Part shown: positions 25,729 to 34,272 of the stretch, one piece after another
Layout of the letters: every line of letters starts with the position of its first letter
How positions within the stretch are numbered: the stretch's first letter is position 1
NCBI RefSeq assembly: GCF_000381025.1
Contig: NZ_KB905819.1
Location: forward strand, 124,001-188,000
From: Streptomyces sulphureus DSM 40104
Lineage (GTDB): Bacteria > Actinomycetota > Actinomycetes > Streptomycetales > Streptomycetaceae
Direction: 5' to 3'
DNA length: 64,000 nucleotides
Notes under the pieces: model-generated
Told to the model about the DNA's origin: nothing
Databases searched by the model: none
The model's input: the letters and a program-made list of their open reading frames with translations, nothing else
Position numbers and translations under genes: made by a program

Positions 25729-26961
25729 ATGAGCGAGCCCAAGCAATACAAGAACGGCCAGGGGGGACCTGTGCGTTACGTACGGGAGCGTGCGGCCCGC
25801 CTCGTCGACAGGGTGCAGCGGGTGCGGAACAGGGCGGGACCCGAACGCGAGACGCTGCTGCTCCTCGTCAAAAGCGCGCTCGCAGGGATCGTCGCGTGGG
25901 CGCTGGCGCAGTACGTGGTGGGTTCGTCGCAGCCGACGTACGCGCCGTTCACCGCGTTGCTCCTGGTGCAGTCCTCGGCGTACCGGACGATCTGGCAGTC
26001 GGTGCAGTACGTCGGCGCCCTGCTGCTCGGCGTCTTCGCGGCGGGGGCCGCGCAGCCGCTCCTCGGCCCCAACCTCCTGACGTTCTCGCTGATGCTCCTC
26101 GTCGCGCTGGTGATCGGCCGGTGGCGGCGGCTGGGGACGCAGGGCGTCCAGGTCTCCGTCGCCGCCGTCTTCGCGTACAACGCGCTGCTCCAGAGCGGTT
26201 CGGCGTCGGTCTGGCAGATCGCGGGGACGACGCTGCTCGGCGCCGGCGTGGGTCTCCTCGTCTCGCTGCTCATCCTGCCGCCGCTGCGGTACAACACGGC
26301 GGCCGCGGGCGTCCGGCAGCTCTCCACCGCCTTCGACAGCCTGCTGAGCGACGTTGCGGGCGGGCTGCGGGACGGCGTGCCCGAGCGCAGGCGCGTCGGC
26401 GACTGGCTCGACCGCGCACGGGAGTTGGACCGCACCGTCGCGGGGGCGCGCAGCGCCGTGGAGAGCGGGGCGGAGAGCGTGCTCTACAACCCGCGGCGGT
26501 TCCTCAAGCGCTCGGTGCCGAAGCGGTTCAGCGGGTACCGCTCGCTCGTCGAGGCGCTGGCGCGCGGCGGCGAGCACCTGCGCAGCATCAGCTACGCGCT
26601 CCTGCGGATCATGGACGACGACGAAGCGCGACTGCCGAGCGGGGGGTTCCTCTCCCGGTACGCCGACTTCCTCGACGCGCTGGCAGGCGCACCCCAGGCG
26701 CTCTGCGAACAGCAGCAGAGCCGGGAGGGCGGCGGCTCGTCGCACGACGGCGAGCAGGACGAGCGGGCCGAGGACACCTACGAGGACGCGCTCACGCGCG
26801 CCCGCGAACTCCTCGACGAACTCCACCGCTCGACACCCGACAGCTCCGAGGACCCCTCCGCCTGGCCGACGTACGGCGTGCTCCTCACCGACGCCGACCG
26901 GCTCGTCGACGAGTTCGCCCACGCGCGGCAGGAGGGCGCCGTGCACCCGTCGGGCGGCTAG
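25729..26961 (+). CDS. FUSC family / aromatic acid exporter-like membrane protein
   Basis: A 410-residue protein. The first 50 residues are basic and cytoplasmic; six hydrophobic helices fall between about 45 and 190, with a PTYAPFTALLLVQSSAYRTIWQ segment that matches the FUSC/ArAE N-terminal repeat and a QGVQVSVAAVFAYNAL helix. The C-terminal 220 residues are soluble, helical and acidic, with a Glu/Asp-rich stretch near 330-350. Relatives such as E. coli AaeB export aromatic acids, but the half-length actinobacterial members lack known substrates. It starts 24 bp after the sigma gene with GAAGGG as ribosome site, suggesting one transcript. Its stop overlaps that of the convergent ligase gene by four bases. 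Confidence 0.85.
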   Translation: MSEPKQYKNGQGGPVRYVRERAARLVDRVQRVRNRAGPERETLLLLVKSALAGIVAWALAQYVVGSSQPTYAPFTALLLVQSSAYRTIWQSVQYVGALLLGVFAAGAAQPLLGPNLLTFSLMLLVALVIGRWRRLGTQGVQVSVAAVFAYNALLQSGSASVWQIAGTTLLGAGVGLLVSLLILPPLRYNTAAAGVRQLSTAFDSLLSDVAGGLRDGVPERRRVGDWLDRARELDRTVAGARSAVESGAESVLYNPRRFLKRSVPKRFSGYRSLVEALARGGEHLRSISYALLRIMDDDEARLPSGGFLSRYADFLDALAGAPQALCEQQQSREGGGSSHDGEQDERAEDTYEDALTRARELLDELHRSTPDSSEDPSAWPTYGVLLTDADRLVDEFAHARQEGAVHPSGG

Positions 26962-28175
26962 CTGCCGCCGGTCCGCCGCACCGGACCCGCGTGCGGCGCG
27001 GCGGAGCCTCCGCCGGTCACGCGCACCGGCGGACTCAGCGTCCGGTGGACGAGGAAGTCGGTGAGCCGCCTGTGACCCTGCACCGGGTCGACGGTGCCCC
27101 CGCCGCCGGCCGCGGCGCGCTGGCGCTCCGCGCCCGTCCCCTCGGAGACGACCGCGCCGAGCATCCGCTGGACGGCCGCGAGGTCCCCCGCGTCCTCCAG
27201 CGCGTCGGAAGTGTGGCGGACGAGGGCGTCGAGGAGGCGCCTCGCCGGGATCTGGCGCTGCGCGTAGACGTCGACGGCCCAGCCGCGCACGCCGTGCCGG
27301 GCCGCCGACCACACCGCCGTGTTGCCGACCTGCGGGTCGAACGGCACGGCCTCGCGGCCCCGTTCGAGGTCGCGGAGGGCCGTGACGACGAGGCCGCGCG
27401 CCAACGCCGCCTGGAGCACCGCGTCCTCGACGGTGAGCGCGCTGTCGGAGGCGCGCAGCTCCACCGTCGGGAAGCGGTTGGAGACGCGCGCGAGCCACAT
27501 GCTGTGCCGCTCGTCGATACGCGCACCGCACGCGACGAGGCGGTCGATCCAGGCGTCGTACGCCTCGGCCGAGGCCGCGTACGGCGGCATCCCCGCAGCG
27601 GGGAACCGCGTCTGCTCGATCGCCCGCCAGCTTCCGTACCCGGTGTCGGTGCCGCAGCGGAAGGGGGAGTTGGAGGAGAGGGCGAGGAGCGTCGGGAGCC
27701 AGGGGCGGAGGTGGTTGAGGACGGCGACGGCGCGTTCGCGCTCCCCGACGGCGACGTGGACGTGGCAGCCGTTGCACTCGTAGTCGCCCGCCGTCCTCGC
27801 GTACGTCTCCGCGATGCGGCGGTAGCGGTCGCCGGGCGCGAGCGGGGAGGGGCGGGAGCGGAGCCACGGCGTCGCGGTGGCGACGAGGCGGGAGCCCTCT
27901 TCGGCCGCCGCGTCGGCGAGCATCCGACGGGCGAGGAGGAGGTCCTCCGCGACCTCGGCGAGGCTGCCGCAGATCGAGGAGGCCGTCTCCAACTGCGTGG
28001 TGAGCAGCTCGAACTTGAACTCGGGGAGCGGCCGGCCCGATCGGCGCGCGAACTCCGGGCCGTCGGGGACGCGGGCCAGCACCCGGTCGGCGCACGGCGC
28101 AAGGCGCCCGGTCGCCGCGTCGACGAGGAAGAACTCCTCCTCGACGCCGACCGTCGGTGCAGCCGCGTTCGCCAT
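26958..28175 (-). CDS. Carboxylate-amine ligase, YbdK type (GCS2 family)
   Basis: A 405-residue ATP-dependent ligase of the glutamate-cysteine ligase 2 family. It opens with TVGVEEEFFLVD, the Mg-ATP-binding glutamates, and has CNGCHVHVAVG (conserved HVHV) and NSPFRCGTDTGYGSWR, with VELRASDSALTVEDAV later. YbdK-like enzymes show weak gamma-glutamylcysteine ligase activity in vitro. Actinomycetes make mycothiol rather than glutathione, so the physiological product is unknown. The ATG at 28175 has GGGAGG six bases upstream. Downstream of about residue 375 the tail is low-complexity. Confidence 0.9.
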   Translation of the reverse strand: MANAAAPTVGVEEEFFLVDAATGRLAPCADRVLARVPDGPEFARRSGRPLPEFKFELLTTQLETASSICGSLAEVAEDLLLARRMLADAAAEEGSRLVATATPWLRSRPSPLAPGDRYRRIAETYARTAGDYECNGCHVHVAVGERERAVAVLNHLRPWLPTLLALSSNSPFRCGTDTGYGSWRAIEQTRFPAAGMPPYAASAEAYDAWIDRLVACGARIDERHSMWLARVSNRFPTVELRASDSALTVEDAVLQAALARGLVVTALRDLERGREAVPFDPQVGNTAVWSAARHGVRGWAVDVYAQRQIPARRLLDALVRHTSDALEDAGDLAAVQRMLGAVVSEGTGAERQRAAAGGGGTVDPVQGHRRLTDFLVHRTLSPPVRVTGGGSAAPHAGPVRRTGGS

Positions 28176-28384
28176 CTGACCTCCCACGGAGCCGGCCGGC
28201 ACCGCTGCCGTCCCCGGGCGTGCGCCGGCCGGCGGACGTCCCGGCGCCAGGCGATGCGGCGCTCCCCGCAACGATCGCAAAGGTCGGGGCGTCCGGCATC
28301 TTCGGGAACGTGCCGGAGTGAACGCGTTTGCCGTCCGCGTCCCCGTGGCACCCGCGGCGGCAGTCGTACGTGAGGAGGGACGCC

Positions 28385-28717
28385 ATGCCGGCCGGAGCCA
28401 GCAACAAGCGTGAGCGGCAGTACGAGCACATCAAGAAGGGCCAGCGGGAGCGCGGCACTTCGGAAGGCAGGGCCGAGGAGATCGCGGCGCGCACCGTCAA
28501 CAAGGAGCGGGCGCAGACCGGCGAGTCCCGCCGGCGCAGCCGCACCTCCACCCGGGACATGCCCGCGCCTCAGCGCGGCGGCGAGCGTTCGCACCGCGGC
28601 CCCATCAGCCCGACCCGCGACCAGCTCTACAACGAGGCGAAGCAGCGCGGCGTCGAGGGGCGCTCCCGGATGAACAAGGCGCAGCTCGAAAAGGCGCTGG
28701 GCCGCAAGAGGAAGTAG
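28385..28717 (+). CDS. Basic 'plasmid stabilization' family protein with Rho_N/SAP-like C-terminus
   Basis: A 110-residue highly charged protein starting MPAGASNKRERQYEHIK. It includes AEEIAARTVNKERAQ and a C-terminal helical motif (TRDQLYNEAKQRGVEGRSRMNK, then AQLEKAL) that looks like a Rho_N/SAP-type nucleic-acid-binding element. The name 'plasmid stabilization protein' is widely used for this actinobacterial family without experimental support that I know of. Here it is chromosomal with no plasmid genes around. Ribosome site GAGGAGGG lies five bases upstream of the ATG. Confidence 0.82.
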   Translation: MPAGASNKRERQYEHIKKGQRERGTSEGRAEEIAARTVNKERAQTGESRRRSRTSTRDMPAPQRGGERSHRGPISPTRDQLYNEAKQRGVEGRSRMNKAQLEKALGRKRK

Positions 28718-28785
28718 CCGGTGGCGGGCGCGGCCGCGCGACGCGGTCTGTACGCGGGGTGCAGCGACGGGGTATCCAGCGGGGT

Positions 28786-31110
28786 ATGACCGACGTGAAC
28801 GGCAACGGTGCGCACCTCGACACGTCCGCAGTCCCCGAGCCGGGCGAGCCGCCCGAGGAGGTCGTCTCCCGGCTGACGCTCGCCGAGAAGGCTTCGCTGA
28901 CGAGCGGCGCCGACTTCTGGCACACGGAGGAGATAGCCCGTCCCGGTGGCGAACTGCTCGTCCCCCGCGTTGCGCTGAGCGACGGGCCGCACGGGCTGCG
29001 GAAGCAGCCGGAACAGGGAGAGCACCTCGGCGCGGGCGACAGCGTCCCCGCGACCTGCTTCCCGCCCGCGGTCGGTGTCGGCTCCTCGCTCGACACCGAG
29101 CTGTTGGAGCGCGTCGGCGCGGCCATCGCCGACGAGGCGCGCGCCGAGGGCGTGCACGTGGTGCTGGGTCCGGGGATCAACATCAAGCGCTCGCCGCTGT
29201 GCGGGCGGAACTTCGAGTACTACTCGGAGGACCCGCTGGTCTCGGGCGCCCTCGGTGCCGCGTTCGTGCGCGGGGTGCAGAGCCGCGGTGTGGGGGCCTC
29301 GCTGAAGCACTTCGCGGCCAACAACCAGGAGCACGACCGCCTTCGGATCAGCGCCGAGGTCGACGAACGCCCGTTGCGCGAGATCTACTTGCGCGGGTTC
29401 GCGCGGGTGGTCGCCGAGGCGCAGCCGTGGACGGTGATGTGCTCCTACAACCGGCTCAACGGCGTCTACACCTCGCAGCACCCGTGGCTCCTCACGCAGG
29501 TCCTGCGCGAGGAGTGGGGGTTCGACGGGCTCGTCGTCTCCGACTGGGGCGCCGTCGACGACCGGGTCGCGGGCCTGGCGGCCGGGCTCGACCTGGAGAT
29601 GCCGTCGAGTGGGGGCCGTACCGACGCGCAGTTGGTGGAGGCCGTCCGCAGCGGCGAGTTGGAGGAGTCCGCGCTCGACCGCTCCGCGGGGCGCGTCGTG
29701 CGGCTTGTGCGCCGGGCGCACGCGGCGGAGGACCCCGGAGCCGGCTACAACGCGCAGGCGCACCACGCCCTCGCGAGGGAGGCGGCAGCGCGCAGCATCG
29801 TGCTGCTGAAGAACGAGGGCGGACTCCTCCCCCTCGCCGAGGACGGCCAACGCCTCGCCGTGCTGGGCGAGTTCGCACGGACTCCGCGCTACCAGGGCGG
29901 CGGCAGCTCGCACATCAACCCCACACGGGTCGACTCGGCGCTCGACGAGTTCGTCCGGCGCCTCGGCTCCGAACAGGTCGACTTCGCCCCCGGCTTCCCG
30001 CTGGAGGGCGACGAGAGCGACGAGGGGGAGCTGCTCGCCAACGCCGTCACGGCCGCCGCCTCCGCACACACCGCCGTCGTCTTCCTCGGGCTGCCCGCGG
30101 AGGCGGAGTCGGAGGGCTACGACAGGGCGCACCTGCGGCTGCCCGAACCCCAACTCCGGCTGCTCGACGCCGTCCTGGAGGTCAACCCGCGCACCGTCGC
30201 CGTGCTCTCCAACGGCGGCGCCGTCGAGGTCTCCGGGTTCGCCGACGCGGTGCCCGCGCTGCTGGAGGGCTGGCTGCTGGGGCAGGCGGGCGGCTCCGCG
30301 ACCGTCGACGTCCTCTACGGCGACGTCAACCCCTCGGCGCGGCTCACCGAGACCCTCCCGCACCGCCTCCAGGACACCCCCGCGTACCTCGACTTCCCCG
30401 GCGAACTCGGCCACGTGCGGTACGGCGAGGGCGTCTTCGTCGGATACCGCTGGTACGACGCGCGCCAGGCGGACGTCGCCTTCCCCTTCGGGCACGGGCT
30501 CTCCTACACCACCTTCGGCTACCGCGACCTCGCCGTCGCGCAGGACGCGGACGGGCTCCTCGTGCGGTGCACCGTCGCCAACACCGGGCGGCGGGCCGGT
30601 CGGGAGGTCGTCCAGGTCTACGTCGGCCGTCCGGACTCCCGCGTGGCGCGCCCGCCGCGCGAGCTGAAGGCCTTCGCCTCCGTCCACCTGGAGCCGGGCG
30701 AGGAACGGGAGCTGGAGCTGCGGGTACGGCGCGCCGACCTCGCGTACTGGGACACGCGGGCGGACAGATGGCTCGTCGAGGGAGGTCGCCACGCGGTCGA
30801 CGTCGGCGCCTCCAGCCGCGACCTGCGGCTGAGCACCCGCACCGAGCTGGCGGGCGACGACGCCGACCTCCCGCTCGGCCTCCACTCCACCCTCGGAGAA
30901 CTGCTCGCGCACCCCGTCGCGGGCCCGGCGTTCCGCAGGGCCGCCGCCTCCGCCGTGGGCGAGGAGGCGGTCTCGGGGCTTCTCGACGACCCGACGACGC
31001 AGCAGATGGCGGCCTCCTTCCCCGTCGGCAGGCTCCCCTCGTTCTTCGGCGCGACCTTGGACCTCGAACGGTTGGAGCAGCTCCTCGGGGAGGCGAACGA
31101 GGGGCGGTAG
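28786..31110 (+). CDS. Glycoside hydrolase family 3 beta-glucosidase
   Basis: A 774-residue enzyme without signal peptide, hence cytoplasmic. The GH3 N-terminal TIM barrel contains KHFAANNQEHDR and the catalytic nucleophile Asp in FDGLVVSDWGAVDDR near residue 260. The second GH3 domain begins ARSIVLLKNEGGLLPL and has a GGSSHINP loop, and a C-terminal fibronectin III-like domain (about 590-680) is followed by an approximately 90-residue helical extension. It probably cleaves beta-linked glucosides or oligosaccharides taken up by the cell. The ATG at 28786 is preferred to one nine codons earlier because similarity begins later; the ribosome site (GGGG) is weak. Confidence 0.93.
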   Translation: MTDVNGNGAHLDTSAVPEPGEPPEEVVSRLTLAEKASLTSGADFWHTEEIARPGGELLVPRVALSDGPHGLRKQPEQGEHLGAGDSVPATCFPPAVGVGSSLDTELLERVGAAIADEARAEGVHVVLGPGINIKRSPLCGRNFEYYSEDPLVSGALGAAFVRGVQSRGVGASLKHFAANNQEHDRLRISAEVDERPLREIYLRGFARVVAEAQPWTVMCSYNRLNGVYTSQHPWLLTQVLREEWGFDGLVVSDWGAVDDRVAGLAAGLDLEMPSSGGRTDAQLVEAVRSGELEESALDRSAGRVVRLVRRAHAAEDPGAGYNAQAHHALAREAAARSIVLLKNEGGLLPLAEDGQRLAVLGEFARTPRYQGGGSSHINPTRVDSALDEFVRRLGSEQVDFAPGFPLEGDESDEGELLANAVTAAASAHTAVVFLGLPAEAESEGYDRAHLRLPEPQLRLLDAVLEVNPRTVAVLSNGGAVEVSGFADAVPALLEGWLLGQAGGSATVDVLYGDVNPSARLTETLPHRLQDTPAYLDFPGELGHVRYGEGVFVGYRWYDARQADVAFPFGHGLSYTTFGYRDLAVAQDADGLLVRCTVANTGRRAGREVVQVYVGRPDSRVARPPRELKAFASVHLEPGEERELELRVRRADLAYWDTRADRWLVEGGRHAVDVGASSRDLRLSTRTELAGDDADLPLGLHSTLGELLAHPVAGPAFRRAAASAVGEEAVSGLLDDPTTQQMAASFPVGRLPSFFGATLDLERLEQLLGEANEGR

Positions 31111-31729
31111 GGCGGAAATCGGGGGCGGGGCCCGGCGGTCGGGGTGTTTTTCCGTGAGGCGGACCCGGTGCCGGGCGCCGTCGCCTCCGATCGACGGGGT
31201 CCGTGTGCGTGAGGGGTCGGTCCTGGTTGCCGTCTCGCTCCTGTCGGCAGAGTTGTGTGCGGAGGAATTGCCGGGCCGGGCTTGCGTCGTCTTCGGACGT
31301 GCCTGGCGGTCGGGGACTCGGCGGGCTTCTGCCGGCAGGTCCTGCCGGGGCGGCCGTCGCCTCGTGTCCGTCTGGCGTTGGCGAGGCGGGGCTGCGCTCG
31401 CCTCCCCTCGAGGGCTCGTGCGCGGGCGGCGTACGGCAGGCGGTGTGCTGGAGCGGGTCAACTCGGCTCCGCTGCGGTGTACTTGCACGCTCGCCGCGCC
31501 CGCCTGGCCCGCGCGGGGCGTCCTGCCGCGCTGGGTCGTGCGCGGGAGTCCGCCCGGCAGCGCGCATCGGAACCGTACGAACGGGTGATCCCGCAGCCCG
31601 CTCGTACGGCAGCGACCCGCGCCCGGCGCCGTACGCGGGAGGGTGTCGGGGGAAGCGCCCCCGCGCCGTGGCAACGCGAGTGCGTAGCCGGGGGATTGGG
31701 GCAGGCAGCGAGCGAGAGGCGGGCACCCG
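31111..31729. other. Gene-free interval between GH3 and GH15 genes
   Basis: 619 bp in which no frame resembles a known protein. Base use is more G+T-biased and less codon-like than in the flanking genes, with many TCGG, GGCG and CTGCCGG runs. It may be a decayed gene or an unusually long leader for the GH15 gene. No promoter or hairpin is convincing. Confidence 0.45.
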
Positions 31730-33580
31730 GTGAGCGACACCCCGATCGAGGAGTACGGCCTCCTCTCCGACCGGAACGGCGCCGCGCTCGTCAGCAGGGA
31801 GGGCAGCGTCGACTGGCTCTGTCTCCCCCGCTTCGACAGCCCCGCGCTCTTCGCCCGGCTCCTCGACGACTCCGCAGGCCACTGGCTCGTACGCCCCGAG
31901 CGCACCCTGCACACCGCACGCCGCTACCTGCCGGGAACGATGGTGCTGCGCACGGAGTTCACCACGGAGACCGGCACCGTCGAGCTCACGGACGCGCTCG
32001 CACTCGGCGGAAGCGGGGACCCGCACCGGCTCGGCGAGGGCGCGGAACACCTGCTCATCCGGTCCGTGCGGTGCACCAAGGGCTCCGCCGAGGTCCGCGT
32101 CGAGTACCGGCCGCGTCCCGAGTACGGCCGCGTCGTGCCCGTCCTGCGGGCGTTCGACGGAGGTTTGCGGGCGCGCGGCGGCCCCGCGGCGCTCGCGCTG
32201 AGCAGCCCCGTCGGGCTGGACACGGGCGACGGCGCCGCCAGTACCGTGCTCGCACTCTCCGAGGGCGAGACGGTCCGGCTCGCGCTGCACGCCGGAAGCC
32301 TCGACGGCCCGCTGCCGCGCCTCCTCGGCCAGCGCGAGATCGGCGAGCACCTCGCCGCGACGGCGACGGCCTGGCGCTCCTGGTCCCGCCTCCACCAGGA
32401 CTACCGAGGACCGTGGCGCCGTGAGGTGCTCGCCTCGGGCCGCGTCCTGCAGGCGCTCTCCTACCAGCCGACGGGCGCGATCGTCGCAGCGGCGACCACC
32501 TCCCTGCCCGAGGAGGTCGGCGGCGTGCGGAACTGGGACTACCGCTATAGCTGGGTGCGGGACGCGGCACTGAGCATGGACGCCCTCGGCTCCTCGGCCT
32601 GCCTCGACGAGGTGGGCGGCTTCTTCGCCTTCATGACCGACGCGGCGGCCACCGACTGGCCGCGCACCCACCTCCAGATCATGTACGGCATCGGCGGCGA
32701 ACGCGACCTGACGGAACGGGAGTTGCCGCACCTCGCCGGATGGCGCGACAGCGCGCCCGTACGAGTGGGGAACGCCGCCTGGACGCAGGCGCAGCTCGAC
32801 TCCTACGGCGAACTCCTCGCCTGCGCCGAGCGCTTCGCCGACCGGCTCGACCCGGACGACGCCGCACAGCACGCCTTCCTCATCTCGCTCGCCGACACGG
32901 CAGCCGAGGAGTGGCGCACGCCCGACCACGGGATCTGGGAAGTGCGCGGCCCCGCACAGCACTTCGTCCACTCCAAGCTCATGTGCTGGGTCGCCCTCGA
33001 CCGCGCCCTGCGCCTCGCCGACCGCATCGGCGCGCACCATCGCGTCGAGGAATGGAAGCGCGACCGCGAGGAGATCCGGGAGGCGATCCTCGAGCACGGC
33101 TGGAACAGCCGGACCGGCGCGTTCACGCAGTACTTCGGCTCGACGGAGCTCGACGCCTCCGCACTGATGCTGCCGATCTCCGGCTTCCTGCCGCCGACCG
33201 ACGAGCGCGCTCTCGCCACGATCGACGCCGTGGCCGCACACCTCACGGACGCGGGCTCAGGACTCGTCCGCAGATACCGCAGCGCGGCACCCGTCGACGG
33301 CCTGGAGGGCAGCGAGGGCAGCTTCCTCCTCTGCACGTTCTGGCTCGCCCAGGCCCAGGCGCTCGCCGGCCGCGTCGAGGAGGCCCGCACCGTCTTCGAA
33401 CGCGCCGCCTCCTACGCCAACGACCTCGGCCTCCTCGCCGAACAGGTCGACGCCGACACCGGCTCCCTCCTGGGCAACTACCCCCAGGCGTTCAGCCACA
33501 TCGGCCTCATCAACGCGGCCCACGCCATCGGCCAGGCGGAGGGGACACTCAGCCGGCCCCTCCGCGGGCCCTGCACCTGA
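31730..33580 (+). CDS. Glycoside hydrolase family 15 protein (glucoamylase/trehalase type)
   Basis: A 616-residue cytoplasmic enzyme. The N-terminal beta-sandwich starts PIEEYGLLSDRNGAALVSREGSVDWLCLPRFDSP, a hallmark of this subgroup. The (alpha/alpha)6 barrel carries the conserved NWDYRYSWVRDAALSMDAL around residues 267-285, with further catalytic-region motifs including DHGIWEVRG (general acid Glu) and EGSFLLCTFW. Mycobacterial members of this subgroup are trehalases, others glucoamylases or glucodextranases; trehalose is a sensible guess for Streptomyces but not shown here. Start GTG at 31730 has no strong ribosome site. Confidence 0.92.
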   Translation: MSDTPIEEYGLLSDRNGAALVSREGSVDWLCLPRFDSPALFARLLDDSAGHWLVRPERTLHTARRYLPGTMVLRTEFTTETGTVELTDALALGGSGDPHRLGEGAEHLLIRSVRCTKGSAEVRVEYRPRPEYGRVVPVLRAFDGGLRARGGPAALALSSPVGLDTGDGAASTVLALSEGETVRLALHAGSLDGPLPRLLGQREIGEHLAATATAWRSWSRLHQDYRGPWRREVLASGRVLQALSYQPTGAIVAAATTSLPEEVGGVRNWDYRYSWVRDAALSMDALGSSACLDEVGGFFAFMTDAAATDWPRTHLQIMYGIGGERDLTERELPHLAGWRDSAPVRVGNAAWTQAQLDSYGELLACAERFADRLDPDDAAQHAFLISLADTAAEEWRTPDHGIWEVRGPAQHFVHSKLMCWVALDRALRLADRIGAHHRVEEWKRDREEIREAILEHGWNSRTGAFTQYFGSTELDASALMLPISGFLPPTDERALATIDAVAAHLTDAGSGLVRRYRSAAPVDGLEGSEGSFLLCTFWLAQAQALAGRVEEARTVFERAASYANDLGLLAEQVDADTGSLLGNYPQAFSHIGLINAAHAIGQAEGTLSRPLRGPCT

Positions 33581-33705
33581 GTGCGTCGACGTGTGCGACG
33601 AAGACCGACCAGGGGTCGGCGGGGGCGGTGGTTGGTCACGACCGCCGTTGGACCTCGTGAAGTTGAGGAGGTGGCGCGACCGCACTGCGGCCGGGGGCTC
33701 TCCCG

Positions 33706-34122
33706 TCAGCCGCGCCTTTCGAGGTCCGCCCATACGCTCTTGCCCCAGCGCTGCTCATCTGTGCCCCAGTCGGCGGCCAACGCCGCGCGGAGACGCAGGC
33801 CGCGCCCGCCCTCTCCGTTGTTGTCCGCTTCGCGCTTCACCGGCCGCGCCCTGGAGAGGTCCGCGACGCCGACCCGCACGCGCGCGGCGTCGGGGCGGTC
33901 GACGACGACTCGGATGGAATCCCGCCGTGCGTACTGCACGGCGTTGGCCACCAGCTCGGAGACGAGCAGCGCCCCGTCCTCGGCCAAGTCGTTCAGCCCC
34001 CAGACGGAACAGGCTGCATGAACCAGGCGCCGCGCGGTCGCGGTGCTTTCCGGCCGGCGGAGCAGGGTCTCGCTGTACCTGGGGTGCCCGGACTGACGGG
34101 CTCGGGTTGCAGGTTGCGGCAC
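33706..34122 (-). CDS. HATPase (anti-sigma/RsbW-like) ATP-binding regulator
   Basis: A 138-residue single HATPase_c protein of the Streptomyces RsbW/SpoIIAB-like class. The N-box LLVSELVANAVQYA is intact, as is the G2-like NGEGGRGLRLR loop; the G1 region reads VGVADLSRARPV, with a divergent acidic motif (VADLS in place of VxDxG). These proteins usually phosphorylate or sequester anti-anti-sigma factors or pair with XRE regulators. It diverges from the XRE-TPR gene, a common arrangement in Streptomyces. An anti-anti-sigma partner is not present in the window. Confidence 0.88.
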   Translation of the reverse strand: MPQPATRARQSGHPRYSETLLRRPESTATARRLVHAACSVWGLNDLAEDGALLVSELVANAVQYARRDSIRVVVDRPDAARVRVGVADLSRARPVKREADNNGEGGRGLRLRAALAADWGTDEQRWGKSVWADLERRG

Positions 34123-34272
34123 GTCGGTCTGCTTCCTTCAGATCGGCCAGCCCCGGGGCCGTTCGCGCGGTCGCCGGGGCGCTTCGCGTTCAAGTAACCG
34201 GGGGGCGTGATCACGCGGAGGAGCCAACCAGGGGGCCGGGGAGGGGCCACACTGGCCACGAAAGGGGCCGCC

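Noticed and set aside
24688..28560. 1290-codon minus-strand frame across the sigma and FUSC genes
   Set aside because: Pure antisense shadow with Arg/Pro-rich translation and no domains.
28385..28717. 'Plasmid stabilization' protein as evidence for an integrated plasmid
   Set aside because: The name is a family label; no replication, transfer or integrase genes, and no attachment repeats, were seen around it.
33624..33646. GGCGGT/ACCGCC hairpin between GH15 and the HATPase gene as a terminator
   Set aside because: Only six firm base pairs with an internal mismatch; too weak to annotate.
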